Origin: Chiridota heheva
Lineage: Eukaryota > Echinodermata > Holothuroidea > Apodida > Chiridotidae
Direction: 5' to 3'
Length of the DNA: 64,000 nucleotides
Assembly: GCA_020152595.1 (NCBI GenBank)
Contig: JAIGNY010001753.1
Coordinates: forward strand, 830,001-894,000
Made by a program: the position numbers and the translations under genes. Under the pieces are notes generated by a model. It was not told the DNA's origin, ran no database searches, and was given only the letters and a program-made list of their open reading frames with translations. Positions 34,173-44,930 of this stretch are shown piece after piece. The stretch's first letter is position 1; every line of letters starts with the position of its first letter.

Positions 34173-36000
34173 CTGTCACCCCTGCATGGTTCTCTGAATA
34201 CTATTTCAGAAGAGAAGTGTGAAAATGAATGTTCGTTCACTTCCCATCCTGGCGCAGTGAAGTCCAAGTTCCAGTGTGCTGAATTATCTGGCTGCATGGT
34301 GGCGCTGTGGTCTTTATGGAATGGCGCTGTATAAAAACCTATTGTATGTACATGTATGCAACACACATGCAAGCAGATAGCTGAGGTGTTTATCCACAAT
34401 GCATAATGTAAGTTAAAGGAATATTCCCATGGATTTTTATTTTTTCATATTTGATAAAGAAAATTTGTAAAAACAAAGTGGTGAAAAAACTATGTTAATA
34501 TCTTGTTTCATTTTGAAGTTACATTTTAAATTATTTTTGAATTTGGACAAAAGTGACCGATTGGCAACATCTGTGATGTCATAGAGAAAATTTCAACAAA
34601 ACATCTGTAATTATTTCGAAATGATTTGGTTTTTTTTTATCATTGTAAATGTGATGTAGACCAAGAAAAAACAAAATGTTTCCTAGTAAATTATATAATC
34701 CACCCTATCTATATAATAAACCAAAAAAGCGATTCGATAATGTAAAAAGTGTGAAAAATACCTTAAAACCCATTAAAATTTTGTGTAATCACTTGGCTTT
34801 TAATTATATCAATAAAAAGAAGAAGCCATGGTGATGATGTACAAAATCACCAACAAAATCCTGTTTTTTTTTATTCAATTCTGATATTGAAGAAATAGCC
34901 TAAAGTACCTATCTACAACATTGAATCATTTGAAGATAACGGACATAGATAATAGGAGGCTGCTACCTGGGGTATAACATGTTTTCTACATCATTTTTCT
35001 AAAGCTAGAGGCGGCGAATGAATATTTCCCCTTCTAAATTATTTCTTTTAAAATGAAAAAATTATTACATATCAATTTGAATCATTAAATCCTTCAACAA
35101 GCTGAGTTTAAATTGAAAGAAAATATATTATTAATAAAAGTAGTAACAAAAGATCATCAAAATTGGTTAAAAAATTCACCCTTTTATAGCAATTGTAATA
35201 TATAATACGTTGTAATTATAATAAATTATGCAAAATTTATTAACATTTGTGATGTCACAGCAAGAAAACCCATGAAGTTCCTTATGTTTACTTGTTGTTT
35301 TTAATCCTCAACCAACATTACTTGAATGGGAGCAGTTGAATATGGCAAAGTAACTTTGAATCTCCATCACACCCTCTGATCTAAATTTAGCCGAACAAGC
35401 AAGTCTGACAATTTTCAGTGATTGAAAATCAAGACAGCAAATGTCTCTTTCATACATAACAACTTTTGCATACATTACAAATTCTTCAAATTTTGATTAT
35501 ATAATTCAGACATGAATCAAGTGCTTTTAAGGTAATTCCAAGAATAGCTTGTTCAGAATTTAAATCTCTGCTCGTCCATGTACCTTTAAATAGATTTGAA
35601 TTTTGAAATAATATAGCTGATATGAGGGTGAATAGGACAAGCAATTCTTGAAATGAGTGTACATTGCACAGTAAGAATTAGTCAATATTTGATATCAGCA
35701 TGTTGATCGTTATTCATACTCACCTGATAAATCTGTGACATTGGTGAGGCATCAATGGCCAGAATTTGCTCAGATTTGACAAACTAAGGTAGTGATGATT
35801 TCAGAATGTCAGTACATTTATTATTTATAAAGAGAGTCTCTGGAAAGGGAAGAGCAGCTAGAAATTTGTCAGGATTTGTCAAATAAAACCATGAATAAGT
35901 GCAATGTGGTGGGAGGCCAAACTTGGTGAAAATCTGTTCTATCAAAATTTGTGACAGAGTGGAAAGTGTTTGGATAGTGCACATGATGTGTCTTTCTCCT
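34173..36000. other. No supported gene; possible second TTAA foldback at 34413
   Basis: At 34413 TTAAAGGAATATTCCCATGG starts a stretch containing CATCTGTGATGTCATAGAG (34569); at 35247 the related GTGATGTCACAGCAAGAAAA precedes CCCATGAAGTTCCTTATG. These could be remains of another foldback of the TTAA type, but the arms are too diverged to bound. Nothing else recognised. Confidence 0.3.
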
Positions 36001-36004
36001 TAAA

Positions 36005-36243
36005 AATTTGTTCCAGCAAATCATAAGCACAAACTTACTGTAGCAAATAGTGAGACCACTTTATCTTATTGAAAATAACCACACAATAAGGACTTCATCC
36101 ATTGCTAATATGATACTCAGCACCAACTTCCACAACATCTAAGGTTTTCAGAATAAAGAAAATAAAAAAGAAAAATTTGACCCGACCTGGTTATATATCA
36201 GGTCGGGTCTGACTGTTTGAAACTTTAAGGAGCAGAACAACTA
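36005..36243 (+). mobile_element. 240-bp hairpin element, copy 2
   Basis: Nearly co-linear with the copy at 9.84 kb: TTTCTCCTTAAAAATTTGTT start, CTTACTGTAGCAAATAGTGA, hairpin GACCCGACCTGGTTATATAT / CAGGTCGGGTC, and ACTTTAAGGAGCAGAACAAC end. By eye over 90 percent identical over most of its length, so one of the younger families. Confidence 0.85.
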
Positions 36244-36454
36244 ATCAATTGATACAGGTGTGAACCTAAACATACACAGTGTATGACATAGAGGCAACAC
36301 TATAGCTAAATTGCTTTAGAATTAATTGGTTCAAGTGGTCATGATACAAGCACAAGTGCTTTCTCCTAGTAAAAGTATTTAGATCAATTGAATACAAGTA
36401 CAACTTTCCCCTCTTAATTCCACTCAAATGTAGGTTTAGTTTGTTGATGTTTAA

Positions 36455-36555
36455 CCCTTACTCTACCAGCAATTTTTTGAAAATGCGCTCGGCAGGCTGA
36501 GCCAAAGATTGGGCACCCAAAACGACGATAATATCACTGCGTAGGAGAGTAAGGG
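36455..36555. mobile_element. piggyBac-type 101-bp MITE, copy a
   Basis: TTAA (36451-36454), then CCCTTACTCTACC...AGAGTAAGGG, then TTAA (36556-36559). A CCC-start terminal inverted repeat within a TTAA duplication is the piggyBac signature (established). The interior contains CGCTCGGCAGGCTGAGC and CAAAGATTGGGCACCCAAAA. Confidence 0.85.
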
Positions 36556-36698
36556 TTAATCAAGGGCTGGTTACTGAATGGTCCTCTGTCTACCAAGCAG
36601 CACAGTCAGGCCCGTTCCGCTTCAGTGGCCCTCTGGGCTGCCCACCAGGATCACGCTGCATATATTTTTAAGTTGCGCACTTGTCGCAGATTGATTAA

Positions 36699-36799
36699 TC
36701 CTTACTCTACCAGCACTTTTTTTTAAATGCGCTCAGCTGGTGGAGTCAAAGATTGGGCACCCAAAACAGCGATAATATCGTCGCGAGGTAGAGTAAGGG
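36699..36799. mobile_element. piggyBac-type 101-bp MITE, copy b
   Basis: Same length (101 bp) and order as copy a, in the same orientation 244 bp downstream: TTAA (36695-36698), TCCTTACTCTACC...GTAGAGTAAGGG, TTAA (36800-36803). The right TTAA coincides with the 3' end of the minus-strand LINE next to it (GTGGTGCCGTTAA). Confidence 0.85.
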
Positions 36800-36803
36800 T
36801 TAA

Positions 36804-36985
36804 CGGCACCACGACAGTCAGAGTCATATGTGCCAAGAGGGTGTTAATGAATAATGGTGTAAGAGTAAGGATGGTGAGGAGATTCAGAGTCAAATGTGCC
36901 AAGAGGGTGTTAATAAATAATGGTGTAAGAGTAAGGATAGTGAGGAGATGGAAGGTTTGTAATGGAGATAAGGGGAAAAAGCTCA
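36804..36985 (-). repeat. LINE 3' untranslated region with 66-bp duplication
   Basis: Two 66-bp copies starting CAGAGTCATATGTGCCAAGA (36819) and CAGAGTCAAATGTGCCAAGA (36885) lie between the LINE coding remnant and its terminal CGTGGTGCCGTTAA (minus strand). Confidence 0.75.
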
Positions 36986-37475
36986 ATGTGGGAGAAAAAA
37001 ATAAGTGAAAAGAAAGGGGTGTGTAAGGTTAGGTGTTGAAGAGGAGGAGGGGAGGAGATTTTATGTGGTGGAAGAGGTTGTTGTTGTGGAGGAAGTTGAT
37101 GATGTTTGAGGAAGAATTGTTTTCTAATAGGTCCGAAATTGAGGAGAGTGAGGAGAGAAGAGATCTGGAGTTCTGGTATAGGAGACTGGTTAAGAAAATA
37201 TGCTTCATGGAGAGATCAGTGTTAGAAGTGGGGCAGAGAGGGGCAGGGGAGCCGGATAAGAGATGGGAGTGAGTAAGAGAGGAGTGGCCAAGGTGAATGC
37301 GGGTTTCAACAATGTCTTCCCTGCAGTTGCGACTACACAGAGGGGTGTTGGTCCCGACTTTGGGTTTGATGGTGTAAAGTTTAGTACTGGTTTCGTGATT
37401 CCAGGAGTTTTGCCAGGTTTTGTTGATGTAGTTGGAGATGGAGAGACGGAGGTCTGAGTGTGGAATAGGAAAACT
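36986..37475 (-). pseudogene. LINE ORF2 C-terminus with RNase H-like/zinc-knuckle region
   Basis: The minus-strand frame read from about 37475 downward is open for about 150 codons without a nearby Met. It reads WQNSWNHE, then KLYTIKPKVG, then REDIVETRIHLGHSSLTHSH, then PLCPTSNTDLSMKHIFLTS and NSRSLLSS. The order W..W / K-L..I.P / R...RIGH..LTH..LL / P.C..C...L..KHIL..C....R is the hallmark of the end of RNase H-bearing LINE polyproteins (I/Jockey/R1-like groups). The second and third Cys of the knuckle are Ser here, and the upstream RT is absent, so the copy is dead. The 3' side continues into the repeat-bearing UTR at 36804-36985. Confidence 0.75.
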
Positions 37476-38645
37476 AGAGATGTTATTTTACAGAGCTTTG
37501 ATGGCGGCTCTGTCAGCTCTCAAATTTAGGCCCCAAAATAGTCAAATGAAAAAAGCACTAATACACTGTCACTAAAAAATCCTTGTTATGGGCTGCAATG
37601 CCTCTGACATAATATTCATTCCAAAAGTAAAGCAAACAGTGTGTGTAGTCCATACAGAGAGCATAGGTTTGAAATATAAACAAATTTCATCAATTTTCAC
37701 TTAATATATATTTAAAGAGGTAACAGACATGCGTCGTACACTGCAAAAAATAAACAAACGCACGTGGATTTTGTTGGAAACTGGGGGTCGATTTAGCGTA
37801 TATTGTTGAGTAAGTTTGACTTTCGTAGAATACGCTAGTCATTAACACAATTACACAGTTAGTGAACTATTGCAGTAATTTTAATGCAACAGCCTTGGAA
37901 AACTCCTCTATACTGAAGAATGTTAACATAAAATTGGGAGGAAGGACACATTTGGAATAAGGAATATAAAACACTAATAAGTTTCTGTAGGACTTCTCGG
38001 CCCACAAGGCGGCATATAGTGTTATTTGTTTTAATTTAATTTGCTTGATTTGGCATCAAAACACTAACACAATGAATCTATATTTTAATTGCTGTGAAGC
38101 ATACATGTATGTAATAAACAATTTGAACATTACAGGCTTTTAAAAATAGTACTTCTAATCAAACAGAAACTGAATATTTTAAAAGCTATTTTAATTGCAA
38201 GCTGACACCAGGTTTTAATGCTTACTATTCATAATATGTAACATTCGCATTCAACTAGCCCAGATATCTGCAGGCCTTGCTTATGTTACCTTTGAGAAAA
38301 TTGCTACTGAATTCGTCTAGATTTTCCATTTTCCGGCTTACCAGACAGAAGGAGAAGCAGAAAAGTACTTAATCGACATACAAATGATATTTTTGAAATC
38401 TTCTTTGTTATCTTTAAAGCTGTTTTTAGAGCAACTTTAGTCGCATTTTTATCAAAAATCGTTCCCTCTCTATATTTACATTATCAAAGAATTGCCAAGG
38501 GGTATTCAACTCCTAGGAATCAACATATTTTTTAAGAAATTTCACTGTGAAATGTTTTAACATTTTAAACTGAATACATCTTTTATTCATATTATTCATG
38601 GCCCTCTAGATGCAATTAACAAATCACAATTAAAGAATTGTTTGC
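37476..38645. other. No recognised feature
   Basis: AT-rich, no supported gene. Confidence 0.4.
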
Positions 38646-38830
38646 ATAGACCTCCGTGGTGTAGTGGTTAATGCTTTGTCCTTTCACCGCACGTCCCGGG
38701 TTCGAATCCAGTGGGTATGCAACCAGCTAGTTCACAACAGGTTATCAAAGGCCGTGGCCGTCTTGATATAATGTCCAGCACTGGATGCTTTCAGGATGTT
38801 AAACTATGCTGTGCTATGCTATATAAACAA
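38646..38830 (+). mobile_element. tRNA-derived SINE, family 1, copy 2
   Basis: Head CGTGGTGTAGTGGTTAATGC (A box), CTTTCACCGCACG as in a tRNA-Glu(UUC)-type anticodon loop, GGGTTCGAATCC (perfect B box), then CACAACAGGTTATCAAAGGC shared with the 7.78-kb copy. The T-stem and acceptor stem do not pair, so this is not a tRNA gene. Confidence 0.8.
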
Positions 38831-39120
38831 GCACGTAGCGTGGAAAATAGATCTTAGGAACAGGCAGCACTCGCATGCATTGTGGATAGCAACTTCTGCC
38901 AATGACTTCTTAAGGCACTCAGATTTGAGAATCAGAGCTTTTAATTAACTTCAAGTTGTGTTTTGCTGGAATTTTGAACTTTCTTAGTGGTTTGGGAGTA
39001 TTTTTACACATTTTTTCAAAGGAAAAGTTATATTTTTGCCTATCAATGTATCAAAATATTTCATAGCAAAGTCATTTGGCTTGTGTCATATGATCAATTT
39101 TAACATTAACCATTAAACAG
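38831..39120. other. No recognised feature
   Basis: AT-rich. Confidence 0.35.
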
Positions 39121-39400
39121 CATTTTTAAAAATCAGGCATAAATTTGCATATTTTATGCAAATTTTGTGATGTATTACAGGGTGACCTTGGTACTTTCAT
39201 TTGTAAATTTTTTTTTTTTTAAATGTCTGTCACAAATCTTTGAAGTGGTGACCCAAATTAAGGCCAAAAGTTTTTGCCAATCAAATTCTAGTAGGATTCA
39301 GAAACACTTTTTTTTCCATGATTTTTAGTGACTAAAATTTACGAATGAAATTTAAAGGAGACATAAAGTCTGACACAATCCGTATTTGATTTGATAGCTA
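39120..39400 (+). repeat. Dispersed repeat with ATGCAAAT palindrome, copy 3
   Basis: AATTTGCATATTTTATGCAAATT palindrome (39147-39169), GTGATGTATTACAGGGTGAC, then CATGATTTTTAGTGACTAAA and GGAGACATAAAGTC. It links the partial copies at 16.98 kb (first half) and 31.72 kb (second half). Confidence 0.6.
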
Positions 39401-40574
39401 AAAGTTACAAATTTTCTGACCAAGTTTCTTTCCTCCAAAGCAATCTAACACTTTTTTTTTTGTAATTATTAAAAACTTTAATGATACTACTACATGGAAT
39501 CTGTCATTTTGATTTCAGAACACAGAAAATGATGTCATCAGCCCAGCAGGAAGTTAGATCGTCTTGTATTTCTATAAGCAATCTCAAGTTTTCTAGCTTA
39601 TGAAAAATTGTTTTCTAGTTTGCGTGAAACACATGAAATGTTTTCTAAGATGCTGTTAAAACTTTGTGTCACATCATTTTGAAATAAAACCTTCATACAG
39701 AAGTACATTATGAGCTTATGATGTCCCTGTTGGGGAAATAGTATCATCATGCACAAGGTTACAGAATTGAACAAAATGGTACTGTAGCCTGTAGCCTAGC
39801 ACCATGTGTCCACTTTTAACAAGAATAACTTGAGATAGGAATAAGATTTTGACTTGCTGTTTGTGGAGGTTGGTTAAGATTTTAATCCTCTATCATCTGA
39901 AATAAAATTTTATCAGATTTTTTCTCTTTTCAAAATTTACATGAAAATTTTGAGTTTTTTACCCGGCCATGCAGCCATACATCACATTATTTGCATAAAT
40001 AGAAAACTGATCAAACCTTGATCAGTCAGAACTCAAAAACTAAATGGGCTTTTTCCAAAATTTGAAAACTGATGTGCTCAGACTCTCCATCAACCAATAT
40101 AGGAAGTATGTCTGTAGAGCTATAAAGGTCTAACAGTATTTCTGTTCACCAAGGAACCTTATCCAGGAAGATTTTTTGGGACACTAGTTTCTGATTAATG
40201 TCCTTCAAATTAAGGAAATGTGTTGTTGGTTTTTAATTTCCACAACTTTTGACATTATCAGAAATCATAGAATGATTCTTTTGTTGAATTATGAAGGATG
40301 ATACAAATGTAGATTTCGACCTATATTGGTAACTTTAGTCCAATTCTAACCCCAATCACCCCTTAATTCCTGGCTTCCTTTAGATCTCCCATTGTATCAG
40401 CCTTGAAGGGAAGGCCTGGTAATTTGGCAATGGCTCTCCTAAATTAGAAGTATGTCCTCCTAAATAATACAAGAGTATATCAAAATTGCATGTTTATGTA
40501 TATCATAATACATGTATATACATATTATGATATATATATTATGAGGAGATTGTTCCCCTCCCCCAAATAAAAAT
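39401..40574. other. No recognised feature
   Basis: AT-rich, no gene or repeat family recognised. Confidence 0.4.
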
Positions 40575-40842
40575 AATGATAATGATAATGATAATAATGA
40601 TAAATGATGATAACGATGACGACAACGACGACAACAACAACAATAACAATAACAATAATAATAATAATAATAATAATGATAATAATAATAATGATAATAA
40701 TAATAATAATAATAATAATGATAATAATGATAATAATGATAATAATAATGATAATAATGATAATGATAATAATAATAAAATAATAATGATAATAATAATA
40801 ATAATGATAATAATAATGATAATAATAATAATAATGATAAAA
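40575..40842. repeat. ATAATG/AAT microsatellite
   Basis: ATAATG, AATAAT and a short GACGACAACGACGACAACAA interval. Poly-Asn/Asp and poly-Ile frames are artefacts. Confidence 0.97.
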
Positions 40843-42000
40843 ATACAATTGTATTTTCCCTTTAATTCATAAATACACAGGTCTGGCTGGAATGGTTTAT
40901 CTCTCGTAAATCACACCCAAATATTGGTTTGCCTAATCATAATCAAAACATTTCTACAATATCTACACTTAAATCCCTCATAACAAAAAATATGAAACTT
41001 AGCTAAATAACCCTAAGAGAAAGATGAAAGAAGTAATGGCTTTCCTGGCTATGTAAGGGATTTAACATATCAAAGGTAAATCTACGTCTTTCAAACAATT
41101 TCTTCGAAAAATCTTTGTTTTAATCTTTCCACAAGGGAGTGCCTCAAAACATCAGACATGCTAATTTAATTCTTGACAAAAGAAATGGAGAATTCTTGCA
41201 TTGAACGAAAATGTCAACAAACCTTTCCTGCTTGGGGGTGTAAGGGGGGAAAAACTTTGACAAACCGAAAGTTTTCAATCAAAGAGGCCATGTTTCCTGT
41301 TGCCCTAGCAAACAATGAACTTCAGGGAGGGCACACCATGATCTATGGACTGCATGGACTTCAGATTCTAGGACATTCTTAAAGGGATACAATTGAATTA
41401 AATGTTAAATAATCAAAGTGTTTAAGAACATGATTTGTGTTGAACAGGGATTGTGGGAGTTATTTGTTTAATGTTGTGTCTGTCAAGGGGGGAATCTTCC
41501 CCATCTCCTGAGATCACTTCTACCCCCACTTCCCCTTGAACAATTTGTAGGGCCACATACTTTTCCCAATCTATAAGCCTTTGCCCTTTCATGGATCAAA
41601 GCTTCCCCTCACCCTCCTCAGCAATAAAATCCTGGCACCACCACTAATTGGGACATATGACTTGCACCTGCAACTTTTAACATCCCTTACAAAATTATAT
41701 GCACTGAATCGGCCTTGACATTTCAGAGCCAATTCAGGTCTTAATCATGCTTTGACTCGTGGACATTATTCCAGAGCTTAAATAATTAAAATAGCACAAC
41801 ATTACTTAGCACTATTTAGGGCTGACATTGGGCACGATTTGGAGGCTGACATTGGGCAGGATTTCAAAACTGACATCGGGCACAATTCTCAGGCCTAGTC
41901 AGAACTCTCATTTGACTTTTAGAATAATCCGCTATGAATAGACTGCAATAGACAGCAACATAAAGTGGCATTACGGAGGGTGATTGAGTAATAACACTGT
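40843..42000. other. No supported gene; small 29-bp tandem at 41820
   Basis: GGGCTGACATTGGGCACGAT / GAGGCTGACATTGGGCAGG / AACTGACATCGGGCACAA is a three-copy tandem at 41819-41896. Otherwise unremarkable. Confidence 0.5.
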
Positions 42001-42002
42001 TA

Positions 42003-42253
42003 GATTTACCCTGCTAAGTGTAGCGGGGATATTTACGATATCTACGCTATAATTATGCAATCTGGTCCATGACCTGATTCTAACGCACTTCTAATCGACC
42101 TTAAAACGTAGCAACCACCAGCCCAGCCCTGACTTCCATAATAACAAGAGGGGAGGCGGGCCGGGACGCATGGAAGGTAAGTATATCTCTTGTAAATATC
42201 CCAGCTATGCTAACGGGGTAAATTTACTTTAAGTTATACCTTACCTTCCATGC
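42003..42253. repeat. Nested inverted repeats at the left edge of the DIRS-like element
   Basis: Pair 1: GATTTACCCTGCTAAGTG...GGGGATATTTAC (42003-42036) with GTAAATATCCCAGCTATG...GGGGTAAATTT (42192-42225). Pair 2: GCATGGAAGGTAAG (42168-42181) with CTTACCTTCCATGC (42240-42253). A direct pair GCTATAATTATGCAATCTG / GCTATAAATATGCAATCAG also lies at 42045 and 42252. DIRS elements carry inverted terminal repeats and an internal complementary region (established); this cluster may be that complementary region or a partly deleted end. Confidence 0.7.
42078..42138. repeat. DIRS-like element, left inverted terminal repeat
   Basis: TTCTAACGCACTTCTAAT, then CGACCTTAAAACGTAGCAAC and CAGCCCAGCCCTGACTTCC match the complement of 50308-50366 with a few substitutions and small indels. 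Confidence 0.8.
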
Positions 42254-42984
42254 TATAAATATGCAATCAGAATGCAACCGAGGATCAGAAGGGAGTTCAG
42301 GTCGAAGCCCAATTTTCTAAAGGCTGGTCCTGATACTTACACTAGTCCCATTTTATTTGAGGAACTAGAATCCTTATCTTCTTAAGGATGATAAAAAAAC
42401 CAAAAAGAATTACTATCACACAGTAAAGCACTCCTAATCATAGCAAAGGAATAGGAGAAAGCCTGTTAGTGATAGCCGAGGTATGACGTCAACAGAACAT
42501 AGATTAGTCACCCGGGAACACCTGAACAAGTGCAAACAGAAACTGTTAGTGAACAGAAACAAACTGTAAACAACGCCAATACGCCATGGTGAAAATTTAC
42601 CAGATTCGCGCGATTAGTTAAACACAAAGGAAACAAAACCGTCCGTAAAGCTAAACTAAACAGAAACTGCCCTAACAGCGGCAGAATTGTTAGTAAGAAC
42701 TAAACAAAATAGAAAGTGCCTAAGTCTGGCAAAATTTTGTTAGTAAAACAACGAACAAACAATTGCCTAAACAACAGCGGAGGTTTGTTTGTGAAAATAA
42801 ACAAACACAAAAGATGCCTGAACGGTGGCAAAAAGTATTTGTTTGTAAAATAAACAAATCAAATGAGCCAAAACAGCGACCAAATTTCATTAGTAAATGA
42901 CTAAGATGTTAAAGAAATAATGGAAGAATGTAACTAAAAAGAGATAACGTGAATAAGAAAAAGAAAATATTAACTCAAGAAAGG

Positions 42985-43710
42985 GATGGTCCTCTTCTCG
43001 AAAGAATGGCCCTTGCAACTCCACCTTGGTAGTCTGGTATATCCTTCAGATATGCAGAGACAAACGTGGCTGGTGTTTCCCACACGGCAGCACGAAGAAT
43101 CTCGCTGAGGGGAACCCCACAAAAAAGCGCAATTGAAGTGGCTATGCCTTGTACTTGATGTGCCTTAATTGTTTGTTCTGTGAACAGCGTGGATTTATTG
43201 TATATGATTGCCTGAACAATCCATCACGAAATCATATCACGTTGAAACGGCATGATGCAGGTTTTGTAAAGGCACGAATAAGGCGTTAACGTCATTCCAT
43301 AAGGATTGCGTACGTTTGATATAATGTTTGAGACACCGAACAGGACACCAGGCCTTGTCCTCGAATGTGTCAGAAAACGAGGAGAGCGACGGAAGGAATA
43401 TCGGTTCCTGTAGAAACTCTAAAGTTTAATTCTTGGCCAAGAAAGCTGGATCGGGTACAAGTCAAACGCCCCCAGATTCGAAGCGAGTATGGCCTTCTTT
43501 GATGGAATGTGCATGAACGGCACGGCACCTCTGCATCTGGCAGAGGCTGCTGAGAGTAGAAAAACCATTTTAATTGACAGTTCCTTAAACGGACACTCAG
43601 AAAGTGGCTTGAATGGAGCTCGTGTGACGGTCTCGAGAACCACCTGCGTGTCCTCATGGGTGAGCCAGGTTCCGAACTGCAGGTCTTTGTAAGAACATTC
43701 CTTTAAGTAA
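42985..43710 (-). pseudogene. DIRS tyrosine recombinase remnant
   Basis: Minus-strand frames read VLETVTRAPFKPLSECPF, then LSIKMVFLLSAASARCRGAV, the DIRS recombinase N-terminal signature (PFEPL...L..KT.FLLA..SA.R..E..). After frameshifts the C-terminal catalytic part follows: ISNVRNPYGMTL, then TIKAHQVQGIATSIALFCGV, then LSEILRAAVWETPATFVSAY. His and the final Tyr of the R-H-R-Y set are recognisable; the expected Arg of H-x-x-R is Gln (CAA, consistent with CGA decay at a CpG). A stop lies upstream (ISstopWIVQ). The first catalytic Arg would be in ASARCRG, and is intact. The product would have cut and rejoined the circular DNA copy of the element; this copy cannot. Confidence 0.8.
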
Positions 43711-44070
43711 TCCTTCTAAAGGTCGCGCGTCTGTGACAGTCAACCTATCTGGTGGATAGCTGCTATGGCTGTATGAAACCCCTTGACTGCATTGATGGAT
43801 TTATTCAGTTTAAACTGACTCAACAAGAAGTTTGCTACGTCACCAAGAGTATGCAGAGAAACCAATCTATTCTGACACCAGTCTCAGAACATCCTGAGTC
43901 TGAAAGAATACATCCCAAAGTGGAAGGTCTCAGACTTTGGGCTACCACATGAGCAGCTTCCTATGAAAGGCTTTGCAACACAAGGGATTGGCGGATAGAA
44001 GTCACACAGTCAAATGGAGTGCTCTTGGGTTGTGGTGCAGTTTGCCGGAGCCCGGGATTAAGACAAGTCA

Positions 44071-44800
44071 TCAGTGACCTGAAGCTCGTACAGGAAAATC
44101 TGCAATTATATTGAGCAGCTGAGGGAACCACAGTTGGCTGGGCCAATTGGGAGCTACCAGAAGCAACATGTGACACTGATCGCACGTCACCTTGGCCAGT
44201 ACTCTCAGAACCAGCACAAACGGTAGGAAGGCGTAGTCCACCAAGTGGGTCCACCTGATCGTGAATGCGCCGACCCTCCAGATCCTCGAGTCAGGGGTCA
44301 GAGCGCAAAACGTTGGTAGCTTGTGGTTGTATACGGATGCAAATAGATCTACACCCGGAGCCTGAAAATCAACCAGATTGCATCGGCCACCTACGGAAGG
44401 AGGGCCCATTCTGTGGGGGCCCTTGGAGGCGAGATAATAGTGATCATGTTCTCCTTGCCTGAAAGGTGGACCACCTGAAGGTTGACTTTGTTCATCTCGC
44501 ACCAAGACAGAAGGGACTTGGCAAGGATCCAGAGTATCCTGGACCTCGTACCCCCCTGCCTGTTGATATATGCCACTACTGTGGTGTTGTCGGAGTGTAT
44601 GAGAAGTGTCTTGTTCCGTACCTGTGGTAGAAAGTGAACAAGAGCCCGGTGCACTGTCTCTAGTTCCAATAAATTGATGTGCTGTCTGCACTAAGTGTCT
44701 GTCCAAAGTCCTGCGACTTGAGACCATGCTAAATGCGCTCCCCACCCTGTCAAAGATGCATCTGTCACCACTGACAGCATCTGTCACCACTGACAGCATT
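44071..44800 (-). pseudogene. DIRS RNase H domain and downstream connection
   Basis: On the minus strand, with frameshifts: MLSVVTDAS followed by a GWGAHLAWS-type continuation (first RNase H aspartate), then LLELETVHRALVHFLP (conserved Glu), then LLIHSDNTTVVAYINRQGG (second Asp; the HSDN..VVAYIN..GG motif is diagnostic of DIRS-type RNase H), then a VDLFASVYNHKLPTFCAL stretch and YAFLPFVLVLRVLAKV, LLLVAPNWPSQLWFPQLL, which is the linker typical of DIRS polyproteins between RNase H and recombinase. The first motif is disrupted by expansion of a 19-bp repeat immediately upstream (44757-44930). Confidence 0.85.
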
Positions 44801-44930
44801 TGTCACCACTGACAGCATCTGTCACCACTGACAGCATCTGTCACCACTGACAGCATCTGTCACCACTGACAGCATCTGTCACCACTGACAGCATCTGTCA
44901 CCACTGACAGCGTCTGTCACCATTGACATT
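44757..44930. repeat. 19-bp palindromic minisatellite inside the RNase H motif
   Basis: About nine copies of CTGTCACCACTGACAGCAT. Each unit is a hairpin: CTGTCA/TGACAG with loop CCAC. Read on the minus strand the unit begins as the codons for LSVVTDA, the first RNase H motif. The amplification therefore grew out of a conserved coding motif; 19 is not a multiple of 3, so it shifts the frame. Confidence 0.95.

Noticed and set aside
33517-34399. ORFs of 202, 246, 181 and 112 codons over the 39-bp array
   Set aside because: With a 13-codon unit about half of the six frames are expected to stay open by chance. Substitutions show no clear synonymous preference in any frame.
38646-38720. tRNA-Glu gene
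   Set aside because: The A and B boxes are good but acceptor and T stems do not pair, and the downstream SINE core is present.
43370-43657. 95-codon minus-strand ORF
   Set aside because: It is the out-of-frame shadow of the tyrosine recombinase frame at 43419-43643.
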